From: Cucumis sativus
Lineage: Eukaryota; Streptophyta; Magnoliopsida; Cucurbitales; Cucurbitaceae
Length of the DNA stretch: 64,000 bases
Reading direction: 5' to 3'
Assembly: GCF_000004075.3 (NCBI RefSeq)
Contig: NC_026655.2
Location: 3,348,001 to 3,412,000 of the forward strand
Part shown: piece by piece, positions 49,189 through 61,403 of the stretch
Layout: the number at the start of each line of letters is the position of its first letter
How positions within the stretch are numbered: the first letter of the stretch is position 1
The notes under the pieces: generated by a model
The model's input: the letters and a program-made list of their open reading frames with translations, nothing else
Database searches by the model: none
What the model was told of the DNA's origin: nothing
Translations under genes and position numbers: made by a program

Positions 49189-51044
49189 GAGGTAGATAAT
49201 GAAGGATTGAGAGGCAGAGGGTAGGGAAATGCGAAGAGATAAAACAGAATTGGGGATGCTAGTCGCTAGGGCAAGTGATTAAGGGGAAACCGGAAACCCC
49301 AAACATATATTGCTCAATAACAATAATAGTGGAAACGATAATGTGGTCTGCCCTCCATATTTTTATTTATGTATTTTGTTGTTATTAGGGTTATTTTTCG
49401 TATCTAGACTTTACCACTTCGATTACATTTATCAAAATTAATAATAATTTTTTAGATGGTTTTCGTGATAGAGGATTGAATCTCCAATACAATAAAAGAA
49501 ATCTATGTGTAGTGATGTGAGTACGTGAGGTATACATGAATAAATGAAAACTATACTCGACTCACGAGAATATAAAAGTGTGGCTATAGGAACTCATATT
49601 TAAGCATTTCTAGCTTAAAATAAATATATGATATACGACATCCGAATTGCCATGGACACAAGTTGCTTGAGATCTATGGGGAGAGTCTTTCATTTGAGAA
49701 GCAGTTTAGGGTTGCAAGTAGATGTGTGGTATGGTTTCAAGAATGCATGTCAAATAAACAATAAAATTAAGGTCTTGTTCGTTAAAAAGAATCAATTTTA
49801 GTTTTATATATGTATACTATTTAAAAAGTTTTTAATTAGCTATTATAAAATATTATTTCAAAATTATACCAAGTTTGCTACATTATTTACTATTTTATAT
49901 TCATCCGTCATCATTTTTTATTATTCGTTACCGTGTTTATTGTTGTCTTATCAAACTGAAATAATATACCTATCAAACATATATTGTTATAACTCAACTT
50001 AAAATAATCTACTCCAAATATAAACGAGTATAACAACTATAACAATCAACGTCTTTTTTAAACTACATACTATAATTTAATCATCAACTTTCTTATTGCA
50101 TAATTTAAAAGCCATTAGAAAAAGAAACATAATAGCAACTAAAAAAGTTTTAAGCCCCACACTCAAAAGTTGATTGAGTATTTAATCAAAATCAAACAAG
50201 GTAGACAAAAGAATATTTTAGATTTTTTTTTTCTTTGGTATGAAAAGAAAAGAATTAGCGGTTTTTAAACACCATATTAAACTAAAATTAATGCAATTTA
50301 TCTGATTAGTTAGTTGTTTTTTAGACAAATCAATGAACAAGCCAACCCTACTACCTACCTTTTCTCCATCTCATCAAAGATGACAACAAAAACTAACTAG
50401 AAAGACATTTTTTCATATCAAATAACACTTGATAGAAGAAAGGCAAAACTTCTATGACATCAACAAATTTGTTATTATTTGTACCTATGTGATAAAAAGT
50501 AGAAGTATCAACAAGAAAATAATATATTCCAAGAGTTGTGCTAAACTTTACTTTGCACAAATTTGTTAAATTAGTTCAGATTTGCAAACATTAAAATTAA
50601 ATAAATATAAATAATTGAAAGTCCCAAAGTTATATGTGGAGAAGTGGATGTTGAGATGAATGTTGGATAGTTGATGGTTGTTTTAGGCATGGGGAAAGGG
50701 ACGTAACAACAAAAAAGCATAAGAATTCGAATTTTAGAGGAAAAGAGGTGAAAAGAGAAATATCCGAAAAGGAGAGAAAGAGAGAAAGAGAGAAAGAGAG
50801 AAAGAAGTTAAGGGAAAAACAAAGGAAAAAAGAGGCTTAGAATTAGATGCATTGCGGTAAGTAGGGCGGGGCGGGTAGTGGCCACACACATGATATACCT
50901 CCGGCTTTCCAGTATCTGCCAAAACCATAATAGTACAAAATCCGGAGAGAGAGAGTGTGTGTGAGAGAGTTTCCCAAGAGAGAGGTTACTTGTTTTCCAG
51001 TTCCGATCTCGGCATTGAAGTTAGCGAACAGCAGCTGTATGTGA
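49189..51044. other. Divergent promoter region between eIF3g and the FEY-type gene
   Basis: The two flanking genes are transcribed away from each other, so both promoters lie in this 1.86 kb. The centre is AT-rich. A purine repeat (GAGAAA)n at about 50772-50805 and a GAGAGTGTGTGTGAGAGAG stretch at about 50945-50967 lie in or just before the leader of the rightward gene. No other gene is supported. Confidence 0.6.
50772..50805. repeat. (GAGAAA)n purine repeat in the leader region
   Basis: Four to five units of GAGAAA upstream of the FEY-type gene, read directly. Such GA tracts are common in plant core promoters and 5' leaders. Confidence 0.8.
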
Positions 51045-54000
51045 ATGGAGGATTCCACATCTTCTTCCGATGAGCTGAAGAAGAAGGATATGGAGCATCG
51101 GAAGAAGAAGAACAATAACAACAACAGGAAGAAGGGGGCGTTGGGTTGGGTTGAATGGTTGAGAGGTTGGATGTATGTCATTCATGAGATGTTATTCCAA
51201 AGAATCATGGCCAGCCATCTGCAGAATCCTATGCCTCTTCCTCCCGTTAACGACCTTACTTGCATTGTTACCGGATCCACCAGCGGTATTGGCCGCGAGA
51301 TTGCCAGGTTTTCATTTCTCTCATTTCGTATCCCTGCTTGACTAGGGCACTCTTCACAACGGTTTTCAATTAATGGAACCACTTACTTCTTTCTCATCTC
51401 CACTTCTGCTAATTATTTTTGTTCCTTTTCTTTTTTGTTTTTCAACGGAGCAGGCAATTGGCTGAATCTGGGGCACATGTTGTCATGGCAGTAAGAAACC
51501 CAAAGGCTGCTCTCGACTTGATTCAGAAGTGGCAAAACGAATGGTCTGGCATGGGCCTTCCTCTCAATATTGAGGTATCGAAAGTCCACAATGTTTTTAT
51601 TTCTTTTAGAAGAGCAATCGGATTCAACTCTGTAGCTTCGCATAAAAGGAATTCTGAATTTCTAATTATACTCTACAGTTTTTAATATAAGAAATAGTAG
51701 CTATTGTATGGTTCTTTTTTGAAAAGGAAATTGAATTTTCATGAAGTACATGAAAATGAGAACCCGAAGAGACTAATGTCCAAAATTTTAAGGAGAGGGC
51801 AAAAGCCAGGTGAAACATAAGAACAAAAGAACACAATGGAAGAGAGAACGAAAAGGCCACAAATCAATCCTTAAGATACTGCTAAGAACAATAACAAAAT
51901 AGAAAACCAATATGAATCAGAAATGTGAAAAGATAGAAGAGTCCCAACAACGTAAAATGTCTTGAACTGAGTAATCGTCAAATAGCTTTGAAAGAGAACA
52001 CCAAGATGACCCCTTAAAATGGCTGCATCAAAACGATCAAAGTAAGTGGAGGAAGAATTATGAAAGAACAACTTTAATTGCATTAGTCTAGAGAATCCAA
52101 AAACCCTGTCAATGACTTCACTGAGAATTTTGTAGATGGTTCAATGGAATCATCTAGAAATAGTAGGGAAAGATTCCGATTCAACTATGAAGAAAATTGA
52201 TTTAGCTTAAAATCTTCCACATTAACCTACTGAGTGATAATTTCTCCCAGTTGTTATTATGGCCTGAGCACCATTAGAAAAACTCAATAAATTGTATATG
52301 ATTATCAAACATTTCATCATCATGTAGGGTGAATGAGTGATATGCTATGTTGTTTTTGCTAGGTAATGCAACTTGATCTTCTATCTTTGGATTCTGTCGT
52401 GAGATTTGCTGAAGCCTATAATGCTCGTATGGGACCTTTACATGTTCTTATCAATAACGCAGGAATATTTTCCATAGGAGGTTGGTAATCTTTTACTCAT
52501 TTGGCTGATTTTCCATTTCCTTATTGCCACGCCTGAATCAATTTAGTTATTTACACGTGACAGTTACTTTTCGTACTATATTTTTCTCAGTTGTTGAGAT
52601 GCTACCAGGAACTATATTGATGGAGACAATGAGAGTACTGTTGTCATTGAAATAGTTCATGTGCTTATCAGTTATCATTCTCTATTTTTTGAATATATTG
52701 CATTTATGTGAAGTTTCTTGTGATTGCTTAATTGATATGTAACATTCATCTTACTCATCAATTACCCTTCCTATTACAGTTTCCAGCTTTTGTCCATCTC
52801 TTTTTTGTTATATTTTTTCATGCCAACTATTCCTATGAGATTCTGAGAATGAATGCTTTTTATGATCCTATACTTGCCAATGACATTAACTGAATTTTTC
52901 AGAAAATAAAATAATTCCAAATATTTATTTCATTCCATTCATCTTATTGTAGTTGTGGCGAAATTACACTTTTTGATTATGATAATATTTATTATCTGGT
53001 GAAGAAATATGTGACAATGTTTTAGTTTAATTCGAGTTTGTTGTCTCTAGAGCCACAAAAATTTTCTAAAGATGGTTATGAAGAGCACCTGCAAGTGAAT
53101 CATTTGGCACCTGCTTTGCTTTCAATATTACTCTTGCCATCCCTTATCAGAGGTTCCCCAAGCCGAATAATTAATGTGAACTCCGTTGTAAGTTTCATGG
53201 GCACTATACAAAAGCATAGAACACATGGTTTTTGCATCATATGTCTATACATGTGCATATATTGGAAATGGTAATCTGATTCAAACCGTATCTGTATTCA
53301 TAATGTGCTTAGCTTATAAATTTTGTTCTACCCATTTTATCATAACTGTTTGTTGGAGCTTATTTTTTCCTTTCTAAGAATAAGAAATTATCAACATTTG
53401 AGAATATTATGTAATGAAAATAGCACAACCGAGTGCATATATTGTCTATGTACAGTAACAATTTTATTTTATTTAAATTAAAGATAAAGCCTAGGAATAG
53501 ATTGGAATGATTTAACTTCTATATCTTTTTCTTGGTGAATTATACACATTAGTTGCATGGAGAGTCCAGGATTGGATTTTTAACGTAGACATGTTTCAAT
53601 CCCTACAATTCAGGGTCCATCTGTAACTTGGAAGCGATTCTATCTTGGCTAGTTATAACTAGAGATCATGGATTCATGGTGGCAAAATAGATCTTTTGTA
53701 TTTCATCATTGATGCTTGTTTCCGTCTTTGTAATCATGTTCACAAACTTAATATGTAGATGCACTATGTTGGCTTTGTTGACACGGAAGACATGAATCTT
53801 GTTTCATCAAAAAGGAAATTCACTAGCTTAGTCGGTTACTCAAGCAGTAAGCTGGCACAGGTACAGTTACTTGTCAATTACTCGTTTTCTTTCCACAACT
53901 CCTGCCCTTCTATGTTTAGTTACCTGGAAACTCTTCTTTTTATAATTGTATTATATTATTCCCATAATTTGCTAGTATTGTGAATTCAATTATGATTTTG

Positions 54001-55883
54001 CATATTCTTTCCTTGGATTTAACCATTCATTAACATGTAAAACAACTGTCTTACTCTGTTTAGTTGTTTTTTCTCTCCCTTTTAAAATGCCAATCCATGG
54101 AGGACTCTCTTTGGGAGCGAGACTTCATTAAAATCTTTTTGCCTAATTCAACAATGAAGGATGCTTCTGTAGCCTTGAAATTTCTCTCTTATATATAAAG
54201 ACATTTTCATGTTTCTAGTATCCGTATGGTTTTTGTTTCACATTTTGCTTCCTCCTGTACGCCCTTCTTGATTTTCGTTCCTTTTGTATTCTTTAACGAA
54301 GGAGTCTTGATCTAGTCTATCATATTAAATGAACAATACTAATATCCCCCATTATATTTATTCAATTATTTTTGCTAATAGTTGAGTGGACAATTTGTTG
54401 TTTCTTAGATGATGTATTCACTGTGCATGGATATTCTCACCTTTTGATTGTATGGTTTGATCTTAAACTACTGGCTTGTAAAAGCTGCTTATACTGCTCA
54501 TGTGTGCCTTCGTTGCATAGTTTGGTCTGATGGTTTCTGGATTATAGGTTATGTTTAGCAGTGTTCTTCATAAGAAGCTGCCTGTTGAATCTGGGATCAA
54601 CGTAGCTTGTGTGTCACCTGGGATTGTTCATACAAATGTGGTAAGTTCTTTCTCGAATAAGTTTCAGCCTGATTGCCGAAACAAGACTCTAGATAGAATG
54701 TTGCTAAATGAAGATAATGATGATATGAACACAACTGAAACTATTCATATAAATGTGGTATATTATTAAGATGGGTGTTAAGATTGAAGTTATCGTATAT
54801 ACTATCAATACCATCATTATCTTTCGTAAGAGGTAATAACACTTAACTATTTGCTAAATGAAACTGCGTATGATACTAAAGTATTTGTATGACATCTCAA
54901 CAAGTGGATTGAGTTTCAACTAAATTTCCCAGCAGCTTCTAAAACTTTTCAGAAAATGTTCGCTCACTGAAATGTCCTTTATCTGTGCATGGAAATTCAC
55001 TCTGAGGGCTGTACCTCACATCACTGTTAATTTCTGCACCTTCTGTTCTTTTGTTTAGCTTGCACTTCACTCCAGAACACAGCATATTTTTGCTCTACCT
55101 TTTACCTTATTTTAATACCATTAACTTAGAACTGTGCTGAGTGGTTTCACCATCAGTCAGGTACTCAAATCATATCTTCTAAATTTAGTTAATATGAATT
55201 GTCACTATTTGTATTGTGTTTAATTTTGTCCGTTGATGCAGGCAAGGGATCTTTCAAAATTCGTTCAAGCTGCTTATGGCCTAATTCCTTATTTTATCTT
55301 TAGTCCTCAAGAAGGTAATTCGTTTCAAGCGATGACATTGTTTCTTGTCTCAAATAAATATGAAAATTGTGGATCCTTTTTGAGGTATTGGTATGTGCCG
55401 CTCAACATAACATGTGGGTTAACCCAAACTTCTTTTTTATTAATGAAAAAATCTTACTAAGATACTTTTGCGTTAGCATACTGGTGGGTTTGATTGAGGT
55501 GAATCAATTTAAAATGTCTTCCTTTAGCCAGATGCGTGCTTTATGTTTTCTTTACCGCACCTCTCTATTCCTCTTGGCATCTAAAATCCTATATACATCA
55601 CTATTCGCTAATTGCAGGTTCTAGAAGCACTCTCTTTGCAGCCACTGATCCTCAAGTTCCAGAGTACTGTGAACTACTTAAAGCAGATAACTGGCCTGTT
55701 TGTGCGTTTCTTTCCCAAGATTGTCGTCCAACAAACCCTTCAGAAGAGGCACACAACGTTGAGACATCTTACCAAGTCTGGGAGAAAACGTTGGAGATGG
55801 TTGGTTTGCCTTCGGATGTGGTAGAGAGGGTGTTAGACGGGGAACAAGTTGCTTGTCGCTACGGAGCTGATTCGGCTGACTAA
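51045..55883 (+). CDS. FEY: Short-chain dehydrogenase/reductase, FOREVER YOUNG type
   Basis: NAD(P)-dependent SDR-fold oxidoreductase close to Arabidopsis FEY, which is needed for leaf and shoot-meristem development; its substrate is unknown. Exons: 51045-51307, 51454-51574, 52363-52480, 53051-53187, 53759-53860, 54548-54640, 55242-55314, 55618-55883. The total is 1173 nt, 390 aa. A Lys/Asn-rich N terminus (residues 10-30) precedes the Rossmann fold. The cofactor motif TGSTSGIG is at 76-83, NNAG at 159-162, catalytic Ser at about 212, and Tyr240 and Lys244 in YSSSK, so the classical triad is complete. VSPGIVHTNV follows, and the C-terminal extension is Cys-containing. Intron 2 holds a probable retroelement tail. 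The first ATG, which gives the family-like N terminus, was used. Confidence 0.92.
51710..52145 (-). mobile_element. Possible LINE 3'-end fragment in FEY intron 2
   Basis: The minus strand ends ATGTACTTCATGAAAATTC, then AATTTCC, then TTTTCAAAAAA. This is loosely like the ATGAAA..TTTCC plus poly-A ends of LINE-type retroposons. The open frames inside are weak. The call rests on the terminus only. Confidence 0.25.
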
Positions 55884-57428
55884 TGGTAATTAGTTTTCTG
55901 CTTTAACCTCGTAAATGAATGATGATGAAAGCACTAAATTCACCCAATTTATAACCTCATGACAAAAATTTCTGTTCTTAGTACTTGATAGACGATGATA
56001 CTTTTGGGACATGAAGCAGTCATCAAATCATACATAACCAACAAACAGAAATGAAGATTTTGTTGTATTATTCAGTTCAATTGGTAGCTATTACTTAACT
56101 TCTATGTGTCGTTAGATGGATCTAGAGAAGAATTAGATGTATATTGGTGCCTTTTTGTGGACGCCCCATTGTGTTATTAAGTACAAGTGAAGACTCGTAC
56201 TTGGCCGGCGCCCCCTTAATACGCATTTATCTACTTTATACTTTATAATTTATAATTTATTATAGTGGCTGTAGTAATGATGACATTAATAGTACCCTTC
56301 CTTTATGTTAATTTTTCTAGTATTTTCTTTAAAGTTATAATTTCTATAGTATGAGTGTGGTAAAACGTAGCAGATTCAAACTAAACATCTCATGAGTGCT
56401 AATACCACACGTCTCTTGCCTACACTGAAATAGCTGCAGTTGCAACACATTTTTGGTACTGAACTTTTTTTTTTCTAAAAAAGAGTGAATTCAATACGAA
56501 GATAAAACCTATTTGTTTTCTTTGTTTTTTTTTTAAAAAAGATTGTGTTTGTTTTTTCTAACCATTTCCACTTTACCATGGTTTTTGGAAATATTTAAAG
56601 TAATAGCCACCAAATCTAAAAACAAAACTAGTCCATGTTTATTTTAAGCTTGTTTTGAAATTTGAAAATATTTGTAAAATGTAGATATTGGAGCCTAAAA
56701 GGATTTATAGACGGAATTAGTTTTTTTAAAATTCGATTTTATCTCTTGTTATTATAAAGACTAAAAGAATTATTTCTTTTCCTGAGAAAAGAACTAAAAA
56801 GTAATGTTGTTTCAAAAAGAAAAGGGACAAAGACAAATATTAAGATAACTAATTTTATAAATAGTTTTTGAAAAAGCATTATTAATATAACTTAACCCAT
56901 TTTAACTAATTATATTCTTATGTTAGTTATTGCAAATAGAAAAGTGAATAAAAAAACATCACTTAGAAATACCTTCAAGCACCCTTACAATACAATATAT
57001 AACTTTACACTACTAATAAAATACAAAATACAAAATTTATCATTCATAAAGGGAATAATGTGGTAAAATAATATCAAACAAGATCCCTTAAAATAAGTTA
57101 TTCGAGATGAAGGACACTAACAACAACTCACAAGTAGCAAATAGATGCCAATATATATGTATATAAAATAATACTTTAGATCTATAAAAGTGAAATATAA
57201 AAAAAAAAAATCTATGCTATGTGACAGTTTCTAATAATTTATATAAGAATAATTATGACATAAAGTTTAAAATAACAAATTTATACCTTAAAAAAGAATA
57301 AAAAAGATATGGCTCTTATTTTATTTGAAAATCAAAACTCAAACATTTAAAACGCATACGTTATTATTGGAAAATGTAAAAAAATTGAAGGTAATGGGAA
57401 AGAAGAAAACCACTTTATTATGTGAACT
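55884..57428. other. Spacer after the FEY-type gene
   Basis: AT-rich, and contains the FEY 3' UTR. A less AT-rich patch at about 56150-56220 (GACGCCCCATTG, CCGGCGCCCCC) stands out, but no gene or known element is recognised. Confidence 0.55.
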
Positions 57429-59036
57429 GTGAAGTATCGTTCAAATGGAAAAAAACCTGATCCCTACTCTCTCTTTCTCTCTCTCTCTCTTTCTCTTTTT
57501 GGTTCGTTTCTTTTTTTCCTCGTTAAATGCGTAATCTCTTCAAATTTTAAACATACAATTTCGATCAAAACCCTCAACCTCCATTTCTCTCTCTCGGATT
57601 TCCTTTGCCGCATTTTGATTCACAAGCTGTAGGTAATTTTCATGGATTCTTCTCTACTTGTTTTCTTATGAATCGAATCATCTACTGTTATTTTTGTGTA
57701 TTCGTTTACCTGTTAGACTATTCTTCTGTTCACTGTTTTTCACTGATGTTCATCCTCTTTGGTTGCTAAGAAGATGAAACATCAGCGTTGCCTGTCTTCT
57801 ATACGACTTGCTTTTAATTTGTTTGTGAAAATTTACTTTCCTGGCATTGTAATTTGAAGTTTATGCTAGTTCTGTGTAGTTTAGAGTGCACTAGCGTTTA
57901 ATCTTCTGCAATTACCATCTGAAAACGAGAATGTCGGTTCCAATAATCGGAACGTCTTCTCTCGCTGATCTCTCTCTCTCTCTCTCCGTTTTCATCTTTC
58001 CTTAGCTTCCAAATAATCATAAGAAAGCGCTTCTCCTCTTATCTTCTGTCTCCTCACTTCAATTGAATCGCAGTAGTTACTCAATCTTCGGAATATATTT
58101 TACATGTTTTAGCCCTAAGTACAGGTTAGCTCCAAATGCTCTCAGATTTTGTTGTGGTGATCCATTGCCTTAGGAAAGGATTGAAGTAAACAAAATGTGG
58201 AAGCATTATAAAATGAGCCTGGGGATTTGAGTAAATACGGTTTTCGCAGCTTCTGGTACCATGAATATTGAGACAGGCTTTGTGATTTGATTTGCACTTT
58301 GTTTATATTTTGATGAAACTTTTCGAGATCTGCGCCAACTCTTTTACGAAAAATTATTTTCCAATTTGTTGCCCATACTACACTGTTTATTATTTTTCTA
58401 TTCTAAATGCAATAGTTAGGTTTTTTGTACGGTTTGCTGCTTTTATTGCATTGGATTTTATTGGATTCTGAGCTTTCCTACTTGCCTGCCCCCAAGGACT
58501 TTATGGGCCATGCCTTTTTAATTGGAAGCTTACCATCATTACTCCTGACATTCAATAAAATTGCAACATAAATGATCTTTATTTGTCCAACCATTTTTTC
58601 GAATTACTTAATTTCTGATTGCAAGATAAATTCTATGTTAGAGTTTAAAATAAAGTTTTCAATTGTCTTTCACAACAATACTTTAAAGTGTTGATAATGA
58701 TGGCACATGTGTTGCAATGTGGTCTTGAAGTGGATGTTCCCAAGAATTAAATATGTATGCTAGTGTGCCTTCAGATGATTAAATCATGCGTTGCTCATCT
58801 TTGTCCTTAATTTTTAATTAATATTAACTGATATGTGGAAAATATGTATTGCTTTTTCTGTATGGTCGTTCTGAAGTAGTGGTTCTGCACATATTTTTGT
58901 CGGATGGTTAACACAAAACCGTGTTGTCAGCTGCGAGTGTTCCTGTGGTTGATGCACTTTGAGTGAGGAGAGGCACTTGAAAAGAGTAGAGTGGAGATTG
59001 CATTGCGCAGCTTAACAGGCTAACGTTTAGATAGCA
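57429..59036 (+). other. Putative leader exon and 5' UTR intron of the NET/KIP1-like gene
   Basis: A CT-rich stretch (about 57466-57510) is followed by a donor (AAGCTGTAG|GTAATTTT at about 57631). A possible acceptor (TGTTGTCAG|CTGCGAG) lies at about 58930, roughly 105 bp before the ATG. The interval would then be one leader intron of about 1.3 kb. This is inferred from splice signals; no transcript evidence is available. Confidence 0.4.
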
Positions 59037-61403
59037 ATGGCGGCCCCGGAGGAAGAAGAGGTTTCAATCAATCGAACATCTTCATCTCCATCTTGCGATA
59101 CTTTCAGCAGCAACAGAAACAGTGTAACACTCAGCACCAAGCATTCTTCAACGTTATCTTCTTCTCTCGCAGGTAATGCTAATTGTTGACTTGAAACTCA
59201 ATTTACTGTATTTTAATTTTTGTTTTTCTCGTTTGTTTTCCATAATACCAAGGAGGACCAGAGAGGGGTAGGGGTGAGGGAGTAAACTTAGCCTGTGGAA
59301 AAAACTTACCTACCGACTGATGATTGATTGCGTATACATGTAGAAAAATTTATTGCAGTTTGGAAGGGTAGGTGGTTTGAAGTAAGACTAGTCTGAGGGA
59401 GTCTGAAGTTGGTCGGTCCAGGTTCGACTTTGAATTTCCTTCACCATGCTATTTTGTTCCAACTTTATTTTAAAATTTGAAACTCCTAAACTAACTTATG
59501 AGAAGGGAAACCAACCCCCATCCTACACACCTTTCTTGTGAGAGAGTGTGTGTATGTATGAACTCTTTCTTGATATTCGTAACAGCGACCTTTCTGTTCT
59601 TTCATCCCTGACCGATGTGCAGTCCTCAACAACTTTCCTGTAAAGAGCATCTTATTATTTGCCTGATTGATGCAAACCCGTGATGGCTTTGAAATTTGTG
59701 AACCTTATACCCATTTCTTTTTCCATTTGTTGGGAGGTTTTGCCATTTTGTTATCTCTTTCAGGAATTTTATTCAAATTATCTTGAGTCGTCCCAACTTT
59801 ATAACATTTTGAATTGGAATTATAAGTTTCATTCAAAATATTTTAATAGAATTTAAATGTAGGGCGGGGAACCATACCTTCTGCCCCACGATTTGACAGG
59901 AATTCAAAACTTTTAAGATAGAATTTGTCCCGAGATTCAATTGCCATCCTCGTGAATATTTATAAATATTTAAAAGAAAATGGGAATTTAAAAGAAAAAT
60001 AAACGAAGTTATTATGTACTTTTTTTATAAAATTATAGCTAATATCATTAGTTCGTTTTTGAAATATGTTATGTCACATCAACAGATTTTGGAATATTAT
60101 GTTGTCTTATTGAATCTCAATTACATAGTGTCCCATAGGTCCCATCTTAGATTATTCTCCCCTTCTTGAACCAAAATAAGCTACTGGCCCTGGTAAGTCA
60201 CGGATCCGTTGGGTCTATATTTTTGGCATTATCTGGAATTTGAAATTTTGAACTCTTCTTCTTTTGAATGTATTATTTGATATCCATTGGCAATTTATAG
60301 TCTAAAAACTGTCAAATAACATCTTATATGTGTAATCAATTAAAAGCAACAGTTCGTGCAATTCATCATTATTATTTTAAGCCAAAATGATGCGCCTACA
60401 AAATGTGGTTTTCTTATTTCTTTGGCTTTTAAATTTAAGTTGTCTTGAAACATAATGTCCTATGGCAGAAATGGAGCAGAGGATCAGTTTACTTGCTATG
60501 AAAAATGCTGAAGAGGACAATGTTGGGGACTCTTTTGCTGAACGTGCAGAATTTTACTACAACAAACGTCCTCAACTGCTGGCACTTCTCCAAGAACTGT
60601 ACACTGCATACACCACCTTATCAGATCGCTACATCCAAACTGTTGCAAAACATCACAATAGACAGTTTTCTGTTACTTCAACCCTCGACTCTTTTGATGG
60701 AGCTGAAGATTCAGGAATCAGTCAGATCGAGTCTGATGCCGAGAGCTCTCTGTCCTACCAACAAGTATCTGTAACATCAACTAAATACTATGGCATGGTA
60801 GACAACGATGCTTTTATCGCTGAGCTTGTGATGAAGAATGTGGAGTACGACATTCTTACAAATGAGGTAACCACCCTGGAAAAGCAATGCTGTGATTCGT
60901 CAAGAAAGATTGAGCTTCAGAAGAGTTTGCTTGATGTGTTGGAGTCTGAGAGGCTGATATTACTGAATGAAAATGCAAGATTGGGATATAGGGTGGAATC
61001 ATTGATGGAGGAAAACAAGGGGTTGGTAGCAGAGTCTGTTTTTATGAAACAGAAGGCAGGCGAGATGGCGCGATGTATGCTGAAGCTGAGAGATGATCAT
61101 AGGGTATACCTACTTAACCAGAAAATTGAAGATCTTCAAGGTCAGATCTATGGGCTGGAGAAAAGGAATAAAGAGTACTATGATCAGCTTGTGAAAACAG
61201 ATAAAGCAATGGTAGAGAGTAGATGCAGCAATGGGAAAGAGGTAACATTGGAGGCATGCTTTCAAATCGGAAGACTAAAATCAAAGAGGAATGTTGGTGT
61301 CATTGGAAAAACAAAAAGCAGCGGAAAGAAGAGTTACAAGTGGTGGGCAAAGGTGAAGAGCATGGACATGTTTTTGTGTGGTCACAGCACCAATCCTACT
61401 TAG
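59037..61403 (+). CDS. Coiled-coil KIP1/NET-like protein with partial NAB domain
   Basis: Two exons, 59037-59172 and 60469-61403, give 1071 nt and 356 aa. Exon 1 encodes a Ser-rich, acidic 45-residue N terminus without recognised motifs. Exon 2 opens with the C-terminal half of an actin-binding NAB domain (DSFAERAEFYYNKRP, LLALLQELYTAY, LSDRYIQ; about residues 66-102). A Ser/Thr-rich stretch, long heptad-like coiled coils (about 180-300; LEKQCC, LLDVLESERLILLNENARL, NQKIEDLQGQIYGLEKRNK) and a basic tail (KSKRNVGVIGKTKSSGKKS) follow. NET proteins link actin filaments to membranes. The Trp-rich N-terminal half of NAB is absent here, so actin binding is uncertain. It matches plant 'kinase-interacting family protein' annotations. 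A start at 60462 would need the intron retained. Confidence 0.82.
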
